From Legionellales bacterium (GTDB lineage: Bacteria > Pseudomonadota > Gammaproteobacteria > Eutrophobiales > Eutrophobiaceae), in contig PBJS01000015.1 in assembly GCA_002721165.1 (NCBI GenBank), forward strand, positions 39,091-54,019: a stretch of 14,929 nucleotides of DNA, given 5' to 3'. The notes beneath the pieces were generated by a model that saw nothing but the letters and a program-made list of their open reading frames with translations, was not told the DNA's origin and made no database searches. Made by a program: the position numbers and the translations under genes. This document shows positions 7,840-14,929 of this stretch, in pieces. Every line of letters starts with the position of its first letter. Position 1 is the stretch's first letter.

Positions 7840-8685
7840 ATGTCGAAAAACTATTCTGTTTATGGCACAGGTCTCGGTCTACGCCGTTCTTTTTTAGAGT
7901 CAATATCAAATAATTTCTCGAATGAAATCGATTTCCTTGAGGTCGCTCCGGAAAATTGGATTGATATTGGGGGACGTGCTGGAAATTATTTTCATTTATT
8001 AACCGAAAAGGTTCCATTTGTTTGTCATGGGCTTTCTTTAAATCTTGGTGGAACAGCCCCATTAGATATTAAATTTTTAGAATCCGTTAAGAAATTTATC
8101 AATACACATAATATAAGGGTGTATAGCGAACACCTTAGCTATTGTGCTGACGAAGGTCACCTTTATGATTTAATGCCGATACCATTTACCGAGGAAGCGA
8201 TTAAACATGTTTCAGCTCGAATTAAACAAGCACAGGAAATTATTGACAAAAGAATCGCTATTGAAAATGTTTCTTATTATGCCGCGCCTTTTAAAAAAAT
8301 AAACGAGATAGATTTTATTAATGCAATTCTTAATGAAGCTGATTGTGATTTATTACTTGATATTAATAACATATACGTTAACAGCATTAACCATCAATAT
8401 AATGCAGAAGATTTTATGAAGGCTTTACCAAAAGAACGTATTGCTTATGCGCACATTGCTGGACATTACAATGAAGCTTCGGATTTATTAGTTGATACAC
8501 ATGGTTCTGATGTTATTGATCCAGTTTGGGCGCTACTAAAAAAATCTTATAAATATTTTGGTGTATTTCCAACATTACTTGAGAGAGATTTTAATATTCC
8601 AAAGTTTGATAACTTACTAGAAGAGATAGGTAAAATAAGAACAATCCAGTTATCGCATACTAAAGAAGGTAGTGAAAATGTCTAA
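7840..8685 (+). CDS. hvfB: MNIO (DUF692) iron-dependent RiPP maturase, HvfB type
   Basis: This is a 281-residue member of the multinuclear non-heme iron-dependent oxidase family (DUF692, TIM barrel), related to MbnB of methanobactin synthesis. Diagnostic blocks are GTGLGLRRSF (9-18), DFLEVAPENW (31-40), VCHGLSLNLGG (61-71), YSEHLSYC (95-102), IENVSYYA (141-148), LLDINNIYVN (172-181), AHIAGHY (204-210), DTHGSDVIDPVW (219-230) and LLERD (246-250). Probable metal ligands or active-site residues are H63, H98, E142, D174, N176, H205, D219, H221 and E248; all family positions I would expect are filled. There is no signal peptide, so it acts in the cytoplasm, before export of the HvfA-type peptide encoded 30 bases upstream. 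It overlaps the next gene by 8 bases, implying tight coupling with its partner. The family assignment is firm; the exact reaction is inferred. Confidence 0.93.
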   Translation: MSKNYSVYGTGLGLRRSFLESISNNFSNEIDFLEVAPENWIDIGGRAGNYFHLLTEKVPFVCHGLSLNLGGTAPLDIKFLESVKKFINTHNIRVYSEHLSYCADEGHLYDLMPIPFTEEAIKHVSARIKQAQEIIDKRIAIENVSYYAAPFKKINEIDFINAILNEADCDLLLDINNIYVNSINHQYNAEDFMKALPKERIAYAHIAGHYNEASDLLVDTHGSDVIDPVWALLKKSYKYFGVFPTLLERDFNIPKFDNLLEEIGKIRTIQLSHTKEGSENV

Positions 8686-9442
8686 AGAGAAAGTTTTTGA
8701 AGAGCTTTTTGGGCAACAGCATATTTTCACTCAGTATATGCGTAATCCTGAAAATTCAGTTATTCCTGATAATCTTGAACCAAGACGTATGTCTGTATAC
8801 GCAGATCTTGTTTTTCGTAATATTGAGAGTTTCATTGCTAATAGTTTTCCTGTTTTACGACAAGTAATTCATGATGATAAGTGGTACACAATAATACGCG
8901 GGTTCATTAAAAAACATATTTCAAAAACACCTTATTTTCCAAAATTACCACTGGAATTTTTAAATTATTTAGAACAAGAACAAACTGAAATAGAACTTCC
9001 CGAATTTTGTTTTGAGTTAGCTCACTATGAGTGGGTTGAGGTATTTCTTTCGTATGACCCAAGAGAAATACCTTTTGAAAATGTGGATCAGGATGGAGAT
9101 TTGTTGAAAGGCATTCCGGTACTCAGCCCATTAGTGCAACCGCTTATATATCAGTGGCCCATCCATAAAATTAGTTTAGATTTCATTCCTAGGGAGAAAC
9201 CTACACAGCCCATATATCTGCTTGTTTATCGTGATCGGCATTATGAGATTGGTTTTGTTGAGCTTAATCAAATTGCTGCGAAATTAATCGAAGAGCTACA
9301 AAAAAATACCGATAAATCTGGAGAGCAAATTCTTTTACAAATAGCAGATCAATTAAAACACTCAGATCCAAATGTAGTTATCAAAGGTGGTTTTGAAGTT
9401 ATGCAGAATTTTAAAAACAAAGATATTTTATTGGGTACTTGA
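8678..9442 (+). CDS. hvfC: DUF2063 partner protein of the MNIO maturase, HvfC type
   Basis: This 254-residue protein is of the DUF2063 (HvfC/BufC) family, the obligate companion of DUF692 enzymes that is thought to recognise and present the precursor peptide. The N-terminal helical domain is recognisable (FEELFGQQHIFTQYM, RRMSVYADLVFRNIESFIANSFPVLRQVI, ELAHYEWVEV). The C-terminal half is an alpha/beta and winged-helix-like region (QPIYLLVYRDRHYEIGFVELNQIAAKLIEEL) of the kind proposed to act as a RiPP-recognition element. I chose the ATG at 8678 over the GTG at 8672 because AAGG at 8666-8669 is 8 bases before it but only 2 bases before the GTG. The start overlaps the hvfB stop (ATGTCTAA). The protein is cytoplasmic, with no signal peptide or membrane segment. 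Its stop lies 6 bases from the argG stop on the other strand. Confidence 0.9.
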   Translation: MSKEKVFEELFGQQHIFTQYMRNPENSVIPDNLEPRRMSVYADLVFRNIESFIANSFPVLRQVIHDDKWYTIIRGFIKKHISKTPYFPKLPLEFLNYLEQEQTEIELPEFCFELAHYEWVEVFLSYDPREIPFENVDQDGDLLKGIPVLSPLVQPLIYQWPIHKISLDFIPREKPTQPIYLLVYRDRHYEIGFVELNQIAAKLIEELQKNTDKSGEQILLQIADQLKHSDPNVVIKGGFEVMQNFKNKDILLGT

Positions 9443-9448
9443 ATGTAT

Positions 9449-10663
9449 TTATTTTCTTTTTGCTTGCAATTTCAGACGTAGCGCATTTAATTTAATAAAC
9501 CCATCAGCATCTTTCTGGTCATAAGCGCCAGAGTCATCTTCAAAGGTTGCAATAGTCTCATCAAAAAGACTATCAGAATCAGATTTTCTTCCAGTTACAG
9601 ATACACTACCCTTAAATAGTTTTAATCTTACTACACCATTAACTCTCGTTTGTGTCTTATCGATTAACGTTTGCAATGCTTCTCTTTCCGGGCTCCACCA
9701 ATAACCATTATAAATTAGCTTTGCATAGCGAGGCATTAAATCATCTTTGAGATGCATTACTTCACGATCTAGTGTTAACGATTCCATTGCTCTATGAGCC
9801 ATAAGTAATATTGTGCCACCAGGTGTTTCATAGCAGCCTCGTGATTTCATTCCAACATAACGATTTTCAACAATATCACTCCGTCCGATTCCATGCTTAC
9901 CACCTAGTTCATTAAGGCTTGTAAGTAGTTTTGCGGGTGATAATTTCTTACCATTTAATGCAACTGGATCGCCTTGTTTAAATTCAATCTCAATTGATTG
10001 TCCTGAGTCAGGCGCATCTTCAGGTGCGACTGTCCAAAGCCACATAGCTTCATCAGGCGCACACCACGGATCTTCGAGTTGTCCCCCTTCATAAGAAATA
10101 TGTAATAAATTTGCGTCCATTGAATATGGGGAGCCAGTTTCCTTTTTTCCTTCTATCGGTATTTTTTTGTTTTCAGCATATGCTAATAACTTTTCACGTG
10201 AGTTAAGATCCCATTCTCGCCATGGTGCGATCACTTTAATATTCGGATCTAAAGCATAAGCGCCTAGCTCGAACCGGACTTGGTCATTACCTTTACCAGT
10301 TGCCCCATGAGAAATTGCATCTGCACCTGTTTTGTTTGCAATCTCAACTAAGCGTTTAGCAATTAAAGGTCTAGCAATTGAAGTGCCTAATAAGTAACTA
10401 CCTTCATAAATAGTATTTCCACGAAACATAGGAAAGACAAAATCTTGAACATATTCCTCAGTAAGATCTTCAATATAAATTTCCTTTATACCCATGTTCT
10501 CCGCTTTTGCGCGCGCTGCCCCAATTTCTTCACCCTGACCAATATCAGCAGTAAAGGTTACGATCTCACAATCGTAGGTATCTTTTAGCCAAGCAAGAAT
10601 GACCGAGGTATCTAGGCCGCCCGAATAGGCTAATACAACTTTGTTAATGTTTTTCTTACTCAT
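9449..10663 (-). CDS. argG: Argininosuccinate synthase
   Basis: ArgG condenses citrulline and aspartate with ATP to argininosuccinate in arginine synthesis. The protein is 404 residues, normal for the short ArgG class. The N-terminal ATP-pyrophosphatase P-loop reads AYSGGLDTS (12-20). It is followed by TADIGQGEE, GATGKGNDQVRFELGAYAL, IAPWREW, SPYSMDANLLHISYEGG and GIGRSDIVENRYVGMKSRGCYETPGG, all hallmarks of the family. It is transcribed toward the RiPP cassette and ends 6 bases from the hvfC stop, with no visible terminator between them. A 105-base gap separates it from lpdA upstream and carries a possible promoter, so it may be transcribed on its own or by read-through from the pdh genes. 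Confidence 0.97.
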   Translation of the reverse strand: MSKKNINKVVLAYSGGLDTSVILAWLKDTYDCEIVTFTADIGQGEEIGAARAKAENMGIKEIYIEDLTEEYVQDFVFPMFRGNTIYEGSYLLGTSIARPLIAKRLVEIANKTGADAISHGATGKGNDQVRFELGAYALDPNIKVIAPWREWDLNSREKLLAYAENKKIPIEGKKETGSPYSMDANLLHISYEGGQLEDPWCAPDEAMWLWTVAPEDAPDSGQSIEIEFKQGDPVALNGKKLSPAKLLTSLNELGGKHGIGRSDIVENRYVGMKSRGCYETPGGTILLMAHRAMESLTLDREVMHLKDDLMPRYAKLIYNGYWWSPEREALQTLIDKTQTRVNGVVRLKLFKGSVSVTGRKSDSDSLFDETIATFEDDSGAYDQKDADGFIKLNALRLKLQAKRK

Positions 10664-10690
10664 CTTTTAAGTTACTTAGGTTAAAAAGGT

Positions 10691-10720
10691 CGATTATTAT
10701 ATATCTAAAGCGATTATTAT
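10691..10720 (-). promoter_or_regulatory. Candidate argG promoter region with 10-bp direct repeats
   Basis: Read on the minus strand, ATAATAATCG occurs identically at 10720-10711 and 10700-10691, a 20-base period. A perfect TATAAT spans 10701-10696, partly inside the second copy. A TAGACA hexamer (10731-10726) is too far upstream to pair with it at standard spacing, but sits 17 bases from a poorer TTAGAT (10708-10703). No clear ArgR box (paired TGAAT/ATTCA) is present. From the -10 to the argG ATG is about 30 bases. Confidence 0.35.
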
Positions 10721-10768
10721 GCTTTTGTCTATTTAGTTAAGGTTAAGTTCTATCTTTTTTAATAAATA

Positions 10769-12481
10769 TCAGCGTTTTGGTATGTAGAGATCAGTTATTG
10801 TACCGCTAAATGACTCAGCTGCCATTGCAACTGTTTCTGATAGTGTAGGGTGCGGATGAATGGTAAGACCAATATCTTCTGCATCACTTCCCATTTCAAT
10901 TGCCAGTGCACATTCTGCGATTAAATCTCCTGCATTTGGTCCAACAATAGCAGCACCAATAATTCGATTCGATACTTTATCAAATAAAATTTTTGTTATT
11001 CCTTCATCTCTACCAATCGCCAATGAACGTCCGCTTGCAGCCCAAGGAAAAACACCCTTGCCATACTCAATACCTTGCGCTTTTGCTTCAATTTCCGATA
11101 ATCCTACCCAAGCAATTTCAGGATCCGTGTAGGCAACAGACGGGATAACTCGGTCATCGAACCCAACTTTATGCCCCGCAATTACTTCTGCCGCAAGTTT
11201 TCCTTCATGTGTCGCTTTGTGCGCTAACATAGGTTGACCAACAATATCCCCGATAGCAAAGATATGAGCAACATTGGTTCTTTGTTGGTTATCTGCTGGG
11301 ACAAAGCCATACTCATCGATATTAACACCAGCTTTGTCTGCACCAATTTTCCGTCCATTAGGGGACCGTCCTACAGCAACAAGAATTGCATCAAATTGAT
11401 CTTTTTCAGGCGCATCTTTACCTTCAAAACATACTTCTAATCCTGTTTTTTTTGGAGTAACTGATGTTACTCCCGTTTTTAAATAGATGTTTTCGTAAAT
11501 TTTTTTAATTCTCTTTTGAAGTGGGCGAACTATATCCTTATCACAACCCGCGATTAGAGAATCCAGCATTTCAACAACGGTAATTTTTGTTCCCATGGAC
11601 GCATAAACAGTGGCCATTTCCAAACCAATAATCCCCCCGCCAATAACAAGCATACGGTCTGGAATATCTTTTAGTAGTAATGCGTCTGTCGAGTCCATGA
11701 TACGCGGATCCTCGGGAAGAAAAGGCAATTTTGATGCCTGAGAACCAGCTGCAATAATAGCCGAGTTAAATGTTATAGTTTTAGTCTCACCATTATTATT
11801 TATTTCAATTGTGTTTGGAGAACTAAAACGTCCGTCACCCTCTATTACCTGAACATTCCTTTTTTTTGCCATACTTTTTAAACCCGATGTGAGTTTATTA
11901 ATAATTGATTCAGTCCAGTGACGTACAGATTTTGCATCGGGGTTATTTGATCCTAATTCAACTCCTTGTTCTTTAAGTTCTTCAATTTCCGATATTACCT
12001 TGCTTACATGAAGCAATGCCTTAGATGGAATACAACCAACATTCAGACAAACACCACCCAAGGAAGGATAACGTTCTATTAAAATTGTTTTTAAACCAAG
12101 ATCAGCGGCACGAAAGGCAGCTGTGTAGCCACCTGGACCAGCACCTAATACAACGACTTCCGCATCTAAACCTTTTTTAGTATTTTTATTTATGTTTTCT
12201 TCTTTTTGCTTTGGTTTTTCCTCTAATTTATTTTTGGTCGTGGTTTCTTTTATTTCAAGCTTAAGTATTAAATCTCCTTGAGAAATATTTTGACCTTGCA
12301 CGATATTAATTTCTTTAACAATACCTGCATTTGGTGATGGAATATCCATTGTTGCTTTATCACTTTCCAATGTAATTAAAGATTGCTCAATCTCAACTTT
12401 TTCACCTAGTGAAACATGTATTTCAATGATCTCTACTTCATCGAAATCACCAATATTAGGAACGAAAATATCTTTCATCAT
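10769..12481 (-). CDS. lpdA: Dihydrolipoamide dehydrogenase (E3) with N-terminal lipoyl domain
   Basis: This flavoprotein reoxidises dihydrolipoyl groups of the pyruvate dehydrogenase complex with NAD+. The 570-residue protein is about 95-100 residues longer than a plain E3 because residues 1-78 form a lipoyl domain, with the lipoylation site K42 in ESDKATMDIP. A Lys/Glu/Asn-rich linker (about 79-104) leads to the E3 core. The core has the FAD motif GAGPGG (113-118), redox disulfide C145/C150 in GGVCLNVGCIPSK, the NAD fold VIGGGIIGLEMA, a second FAD motif (HIFAIGDIVGQPMLAHKA) and the catalytic pair H544/E549 in HPHPTLSE. Fusions of this type are known in Neisseria and other proteobacterial PDH complexes. 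The gene starts 24 bases after aceF. ATG 12481 is used, and the adjacent ATG at 12478 is equally possible. Confidence 0.95.
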   Translation of the reverse strand: MMKDIFVPNIGDFDEVEIIEIHVSLGEKVEIEQSLITLESDKATMDIPSPNAGIVKEINIVQGQNISQGDLILKLEIKETTTKNKLEEKPKQKEENINKNTKKGLDAEVVVLGAGPGGYTAAFRAADLGLKTILIERYPSLGGVCLNVGCIPSKALLHVSKVISEIEELKEQGVELGSNNPDAKSVRHWTESIINKLTSGLKSMAKKRNVQVIEGDGRFSSPNTIEINNNGETKTITFNSAIIAAGSQASKLPFLPEDPRIMDSTDALLLKDIPDRMLVIGGGIIGLEMATVYASMGTKITVVEMLDSLIAGCDKDIVRPLQKRIKKIYENIYLKTGVTSVTPKKTGLEVCFEGKDAPEKDQFDAILVAVGRSPNGRKIGADKAGVNIDEYGFVPADNQQRTNVAHIFAIGDIVGQPMLAHKATHEGKLAAEVIAGHKVGFDDRVIPSVAYTDPEIAWVGLSEIEAKAQGIEYGKGVFPWAASGRSLAIGRDEGITKILFDKVSNRIIGAAIVGPNAGDLIAECALAIEMGSDAEDIGLTIHPHPTLSETVAMAAESFSGTITDLYIPKR

Positions 12482-12505
12482 TTTGAAATACCCATAATAA
12501 ATTTT

Positions 12506-13819
12506 TTACAATAAAATATGACGTATATCGGTTAATACAGTACTTAGAAATTGCGTGAATTGAGCACCAGCTACTCCATCAATAACGCGATGATCATAGG
12601 ACAGCGAAAACGGCAGAATAAGTCGAGGCTCAAATGACCCATTCTTGTAAACCGGTTTCATTGCCGCACGTGAAACACCTAGAATTGCAACCTCAGGGGC
12701 ATTAATGATTGGCACGAAATGTAGCCCTCCAACACCGCCCAAACTCGATATTGTGAAACAGCCCCCTTGTAAATCCTTTGGCGCAATTTTTCCTTCTCTC
12801 GCCTTATTACTTAATTCTGTTATCTCTGTTGCAATCTCAAATAATCCTTTTTTATTAACGTCTTTCAGAACGGGAACTAATAATCCATTTTTTGTATTTA
12901 CTGCTACACCAACATGAAAATATTTTTTAATTATTAAGTTTTCACCGCTTGGTTCGATTGAAGAGTTAAATTCTGGAAATTTTTGTAAGGCAACAACCAC
13001 CGCCTTAATTAAAAAAGTTACGAGTGTTAATTTAACACCATCCTTTTTTGCAGATTCAAGTTTTGATTTTCTGAATTTTTCAAGTTCAGTGATATCTGCT
13101 TCATCAAATTGAGTAACATGAGGTATCGTTATCCAGCTACGGTGTAGGCTTTGTCCTGCAATTCGGCGGATACGAGTTAGTGGTTTTTGTTCAACTTCTC
13201 CAAATTTAGAGAAATCAACGGGAGGTATTTCTGGTGTAGAAAAAGCACCTTTATTTGCAAGTTTTTCACCAGACATAATGCTCTTGGTAAACGCTTTCAC
13301 ATCTTCTTTTAAAATTCTATTTTTTGGCCCTTTTCCATACACCAAACCAAGGTCAACACCTAATTCTCTCGCAAATCGTCTTACCGAAGGACTTGCATGC
13401 GCTTTAGCTGATTTACTTTGTCCGGCCAATTGACTTGACTCTGGAGTTTTTGGTGGAGCGGGGGGCACAACTTTATTTTCAGTTTGTTTGTCAACTTCCG
13501 ACGTTACTTTTTCTTCTATCTCTTCATTATTTATTTCTTTCGATGTCTTATTATCTTTTTTTACACCTTCCTCAACGATTAATAAATTAATGATTGGTGT
13601 ACCCTCTGAAACTTTATCACCGATATTAACTTTTATTTCCTTTATCTCACCTGAAGATGGCGAAGGAATATCCATCGATGCTTTATCACTTTCAACAGTA
13701 ATTAATGTGTCTTCAGGCTGGACACTATCGCCAATACTAACGGCAATTTCGATTACTTCGACAGCATCAAAATCTCCAATATCAGGGATTTTAATTTCTT
13801 CTATTTTTGACAAGGTCAT
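12506..13819 (-). CDS. aceF: Dihydrolipoamide acetyltransferase (E2) of pyruvate dehydrogenase
   Basis: E2 forms the core of the PDH complex and moves the acetyl group from lipoate to CoA. The 437-residue protein has one lipoyl domain (K46 in ESDKASMDIP) and a long Glu/Lys/Pro-rich flexible linker (about 83-135). The peripheral-subunit-binding domain at about 142-178 starts ASPSVRRFARELGVDL. The catalytic domain ends with H410 and D414 in SYDHRVIDGVAGAQF. E. coli AceF has three lipoyl domains, so this is a compact single-lipoyl form; the second lipoyl domain of the complex sits on E3 downstream. It is encoded 16 bases after aceE in an aceE-aceF-lpdA operon. A 2-oxoglutarate E2 is less likely because the neighbour is a homodimeric pyruvate E1. 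Confidence 0.95.
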   Translation of the reverse strand: MTLSKIEEIKIPDIGDFDAVEVIEIAVSIGDSVQPEDTLITVESDKASMDIPSPSSGEIKEIKVNIGDKVSEGTPIINLLIVEEGVKKDNKTSKEINNEEIEEKVTSEVDKQTENKVVPPAPPKTPESSQLAGQSKSAKAHASPSVRRFARELGVDLGLVYGKGPKNRILKEDVKAFTKSIMSGEKLANKGAFSTPEIPPVDFSKFGEVEQKPLTRIRRIAGQSLHRSWITIPHVTQFDEADITELEKFRKSKLESAKKDGVKLTLVTFLIKAVVVALQKFPEFNSSIEPSGENLIIKKYFHVGVAVNTKNGLLVPVLKDVNKKGLFEIATEITELSNKAREGKIAPKDLQGGCFTISSLGGVGGLHFVPIINAPEVAILGVSRAAMKPVYKNGSFEPRLILPFSLSYDHRVIDGVAGAQFTQFLSTVLTDIRHILL

Positions 13820-13835
13820 TTCTCATTAAAAATTT

Positions 13836-14929
13836 TTAGATACTTGTTGGTTCAGGCTTGTTTGGATCAATTTTATATTTTTTTATTGCCTCATTAATCT
13901 TACCTATTTCTATTTTTCCTTCATCGGCTAATCCTTTTAATGCAGAGACAACTATGTAATATCGATTTACTTCAAAAAATTTTCTTAATTGATTTCTTGT
14001 ATCGCTTCTTCCAAACCCATCAGTACCTAATACAATATATTTATTAGGAATGAACTCACGTATTTGATCTGCATAAATTTTCATATAATCAGTTGCTGCA
14101 ACTACAGGCGTATTTTCATCTTCAAATAAAGACTCGACATATGTGAGTTTCTGCTTCTTATCAGGATGCAATAAATTTTGTCGTTTTATCGATAATCCTT
14201 CTCGTCGCAGCTCATTAAAGCTGGTCACACTCCATATATTTGATGAAATACCAAAGTCTTCTTCTAGCAGCTCAGCTGCTGCAATGACTTCGCGTAAAAT
14301 TGTACCCGAGCCAAGTAATTGTATTTGTACTTTTGATTTATCTGATTTTTTCAAAAGGTACATTCCTTTAATGATGCCTTCTTCAGCATTTTTAGGCATT
14401 TCAGGATGTTGGTAGTTTTCATTCATTACCGTGATGTAATAGAACAAATCCTCGTCTTTGCTATACATGCGATGCATACCATTTTGTATAATTACTGCAA
14501 GCTCATATGCAAACGTAGGATCATAGGAAACACAATTGGGTATTGTTGATGAAAACAGATGACTGTGACCATCCTGATGTTGTAACCCTTCGCCTGCTAG
14601 AGTTGTTCTACCAGCTGTAGCTCCTATTAAAAATCCTCTAGATTGACTATCTGCACCCGCCCAAGCAAGATCACCAATTCTTTGAAATCCAAACATTGAG
14701 TAAAAAAGATAAATTGGTATCATTTCAATATCATGGTTCGTATATGAAGTTCCAGCTGCAATCCAAGACGACATTGCTCCTGCTTCATTAATCCCTTCTT
14801 CCAAAACTTGTCCACTTTTATCTTCTCTATACGAACTTAATTGTGCAGAGTCCTCTGGCTCATATTTTTGTCCTTCGTGAGCATAAATACCTATTTTTTG
14901 AAAAAAACCTTCCATGCCAAAAGTTCTGG
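13836..14929 (-). CDS. aceE: Pyruvate dehydrogenase E1 component, C-terminal part (5' end outside window)
   Basis: This is a homodimeric-type thiamine-diphosphate E1 that decarboxylates pyruvate and acetylates lipoate on E2. The frame stays open to the window edge (RTFG precedes the internal ATG at 14915), so 363 C-terminal residues are visible. Typical AceE blocks are SMFGFQRIGDLAWAGADSQS, GRTTLAGEGLQHQDGHSH, NCVSYDPTFAYELAVI, YYITVMNENYQHPEMP, GSGTILREV, WSVTSFNELRREG, ATDYMKIYADQIREF and VLGTDGFGRSDTRNQLRKFFEV. These match the pyrimidine-binding and C-terminal domains of E. coli AceE at the expected spacing. It is the first gene of the three-gene PDH set in this window; promoter and N-terminus are not included. 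Confidence 0.96.
   Translation of the reverse strand, partial: RTFGMEGFFQKIGIYAHEGQKYEPEDSAQLSSYREDKSGQVLEEGINEAGAMSSWIAAGTSYTNHDIEMIPIYLFYSMFGFQRIGDLAWAGADSQSRGFLIGATAGRTTLAGEGLQHQDGHSHLFSSTIPNCVSYDPTFAYELAVIIQNGMHRMYSKDEDLFYYITVMNENYQHPEMPKNAEEGIIKGMYLLKKSDKSKVQIQLLGSGTILREVIAAAELLEEDFGISSNIWSVTSFNELRREGLSIKRQNLLHPDKKQKLTYVESLFEDENTPVVAATDYMKIYADQIREFIPNKYIVLGTDGFGRSDTRNQLRKFFEVNRYYIVVSALKGLADEGKIEIGKINEAIKKYKIDPNKPEPTSI

Noticed and set aside
7820..8062. Minus-strand open frame over the hvfB start
   Set aside because: Antisense shadow of the strongly supported hvfB coding frame, with no recognisable protein.
8672..8677. GTG start for hvfC
   Set aside because: AAGG would be only 2 bases away from the GTG; the ATG at 8678 has the proper 8-base spacing.
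7840..9442. Methanobactin (mbnABC) cluster
   Set aside because: DUF692 is shared with MbnB, but the precursor is a long secreted EGKCG-repeat protein and the partner is DUF2063 with the HvfC/BufC pattern, not a short leader-core peptide with MbnC and transporter genes.
10664..10768. ArgR operator upstream of argG
   Set aside because: No paired TGAAT/ATTCA-like boxes are present; only AT-rich direct repeats are seen.
10860..11440. Plus-strand open frames across lpdA
   Set aside because: Antisense shadows of a gene with intact E3 motifs; the translations look like no known family.

Overview
The window reads as a chromosomal segment of an AT-rich gammaproteobacterium. The aspartokinase-independent homoserine dehydrogenase followed by thrC, the rpfE-like/recJ/prfB/lysS order known from Xanthomonas-type genomes, the homodimeric-type AceE, and a lipoyl-domain/E3 fusion all fit Gammaproteobacteria or a close betaproteobacterial relative. 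I cannot name a genus. Genes are densely packed. No stretch over 300 bases lacks a gene, and I see no tRNA, rRNA, CRISPR array, insertion sequence or integrase.

Layout. (1) Positions 1-1853, plus strand: the 3' part of hom, then thrC, the last steps from aspartate semialdehyde to threonine. ThrC carries an unusual cysteine cluster. (2) 1934-7412, plus strand: an RpfE-like protein of unknown function, recJ (single-strand exonuclease), prfB (release factor 2, with its programmed +1 frameshift intact) and lysS (lysyl-tRNA synthetase). (3) 7513-9442, plus strand: a compact three-gene cassette. It comprises a secreted Cys-repeat precursor peptide (HvfA type, six EGKCG motifs), an MNIO/DUF692 iron enzyme (HvfB type) and a DUF2063 partner protein (HvfC type). 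(4) 9449-10663, minus strand: argG, convergent with the cassette. (5) 10769-14929, minus strand: pyruvate dehydrogenase complex genes in the order aceE (5' end outside the window), aceF, lpdA.

The most interesting part is the hvfABC-like cassette, a ribosomally made and post-translationally modified peptide (RiPP) system. By analogy with the Haemophilus Hvf and Caulobacter bufferin systems, the MNIO enzyme and its partner would oxidise the EGKCG cysteines in the cytoplasm. The peptide would then pass through Sec to the periplasm and bind copper. The DoxX-type fourth gene often found with such cassettes is absent here. The metal role is inference; the precursor, maturase and partner architecture is visible directly in the sequence.
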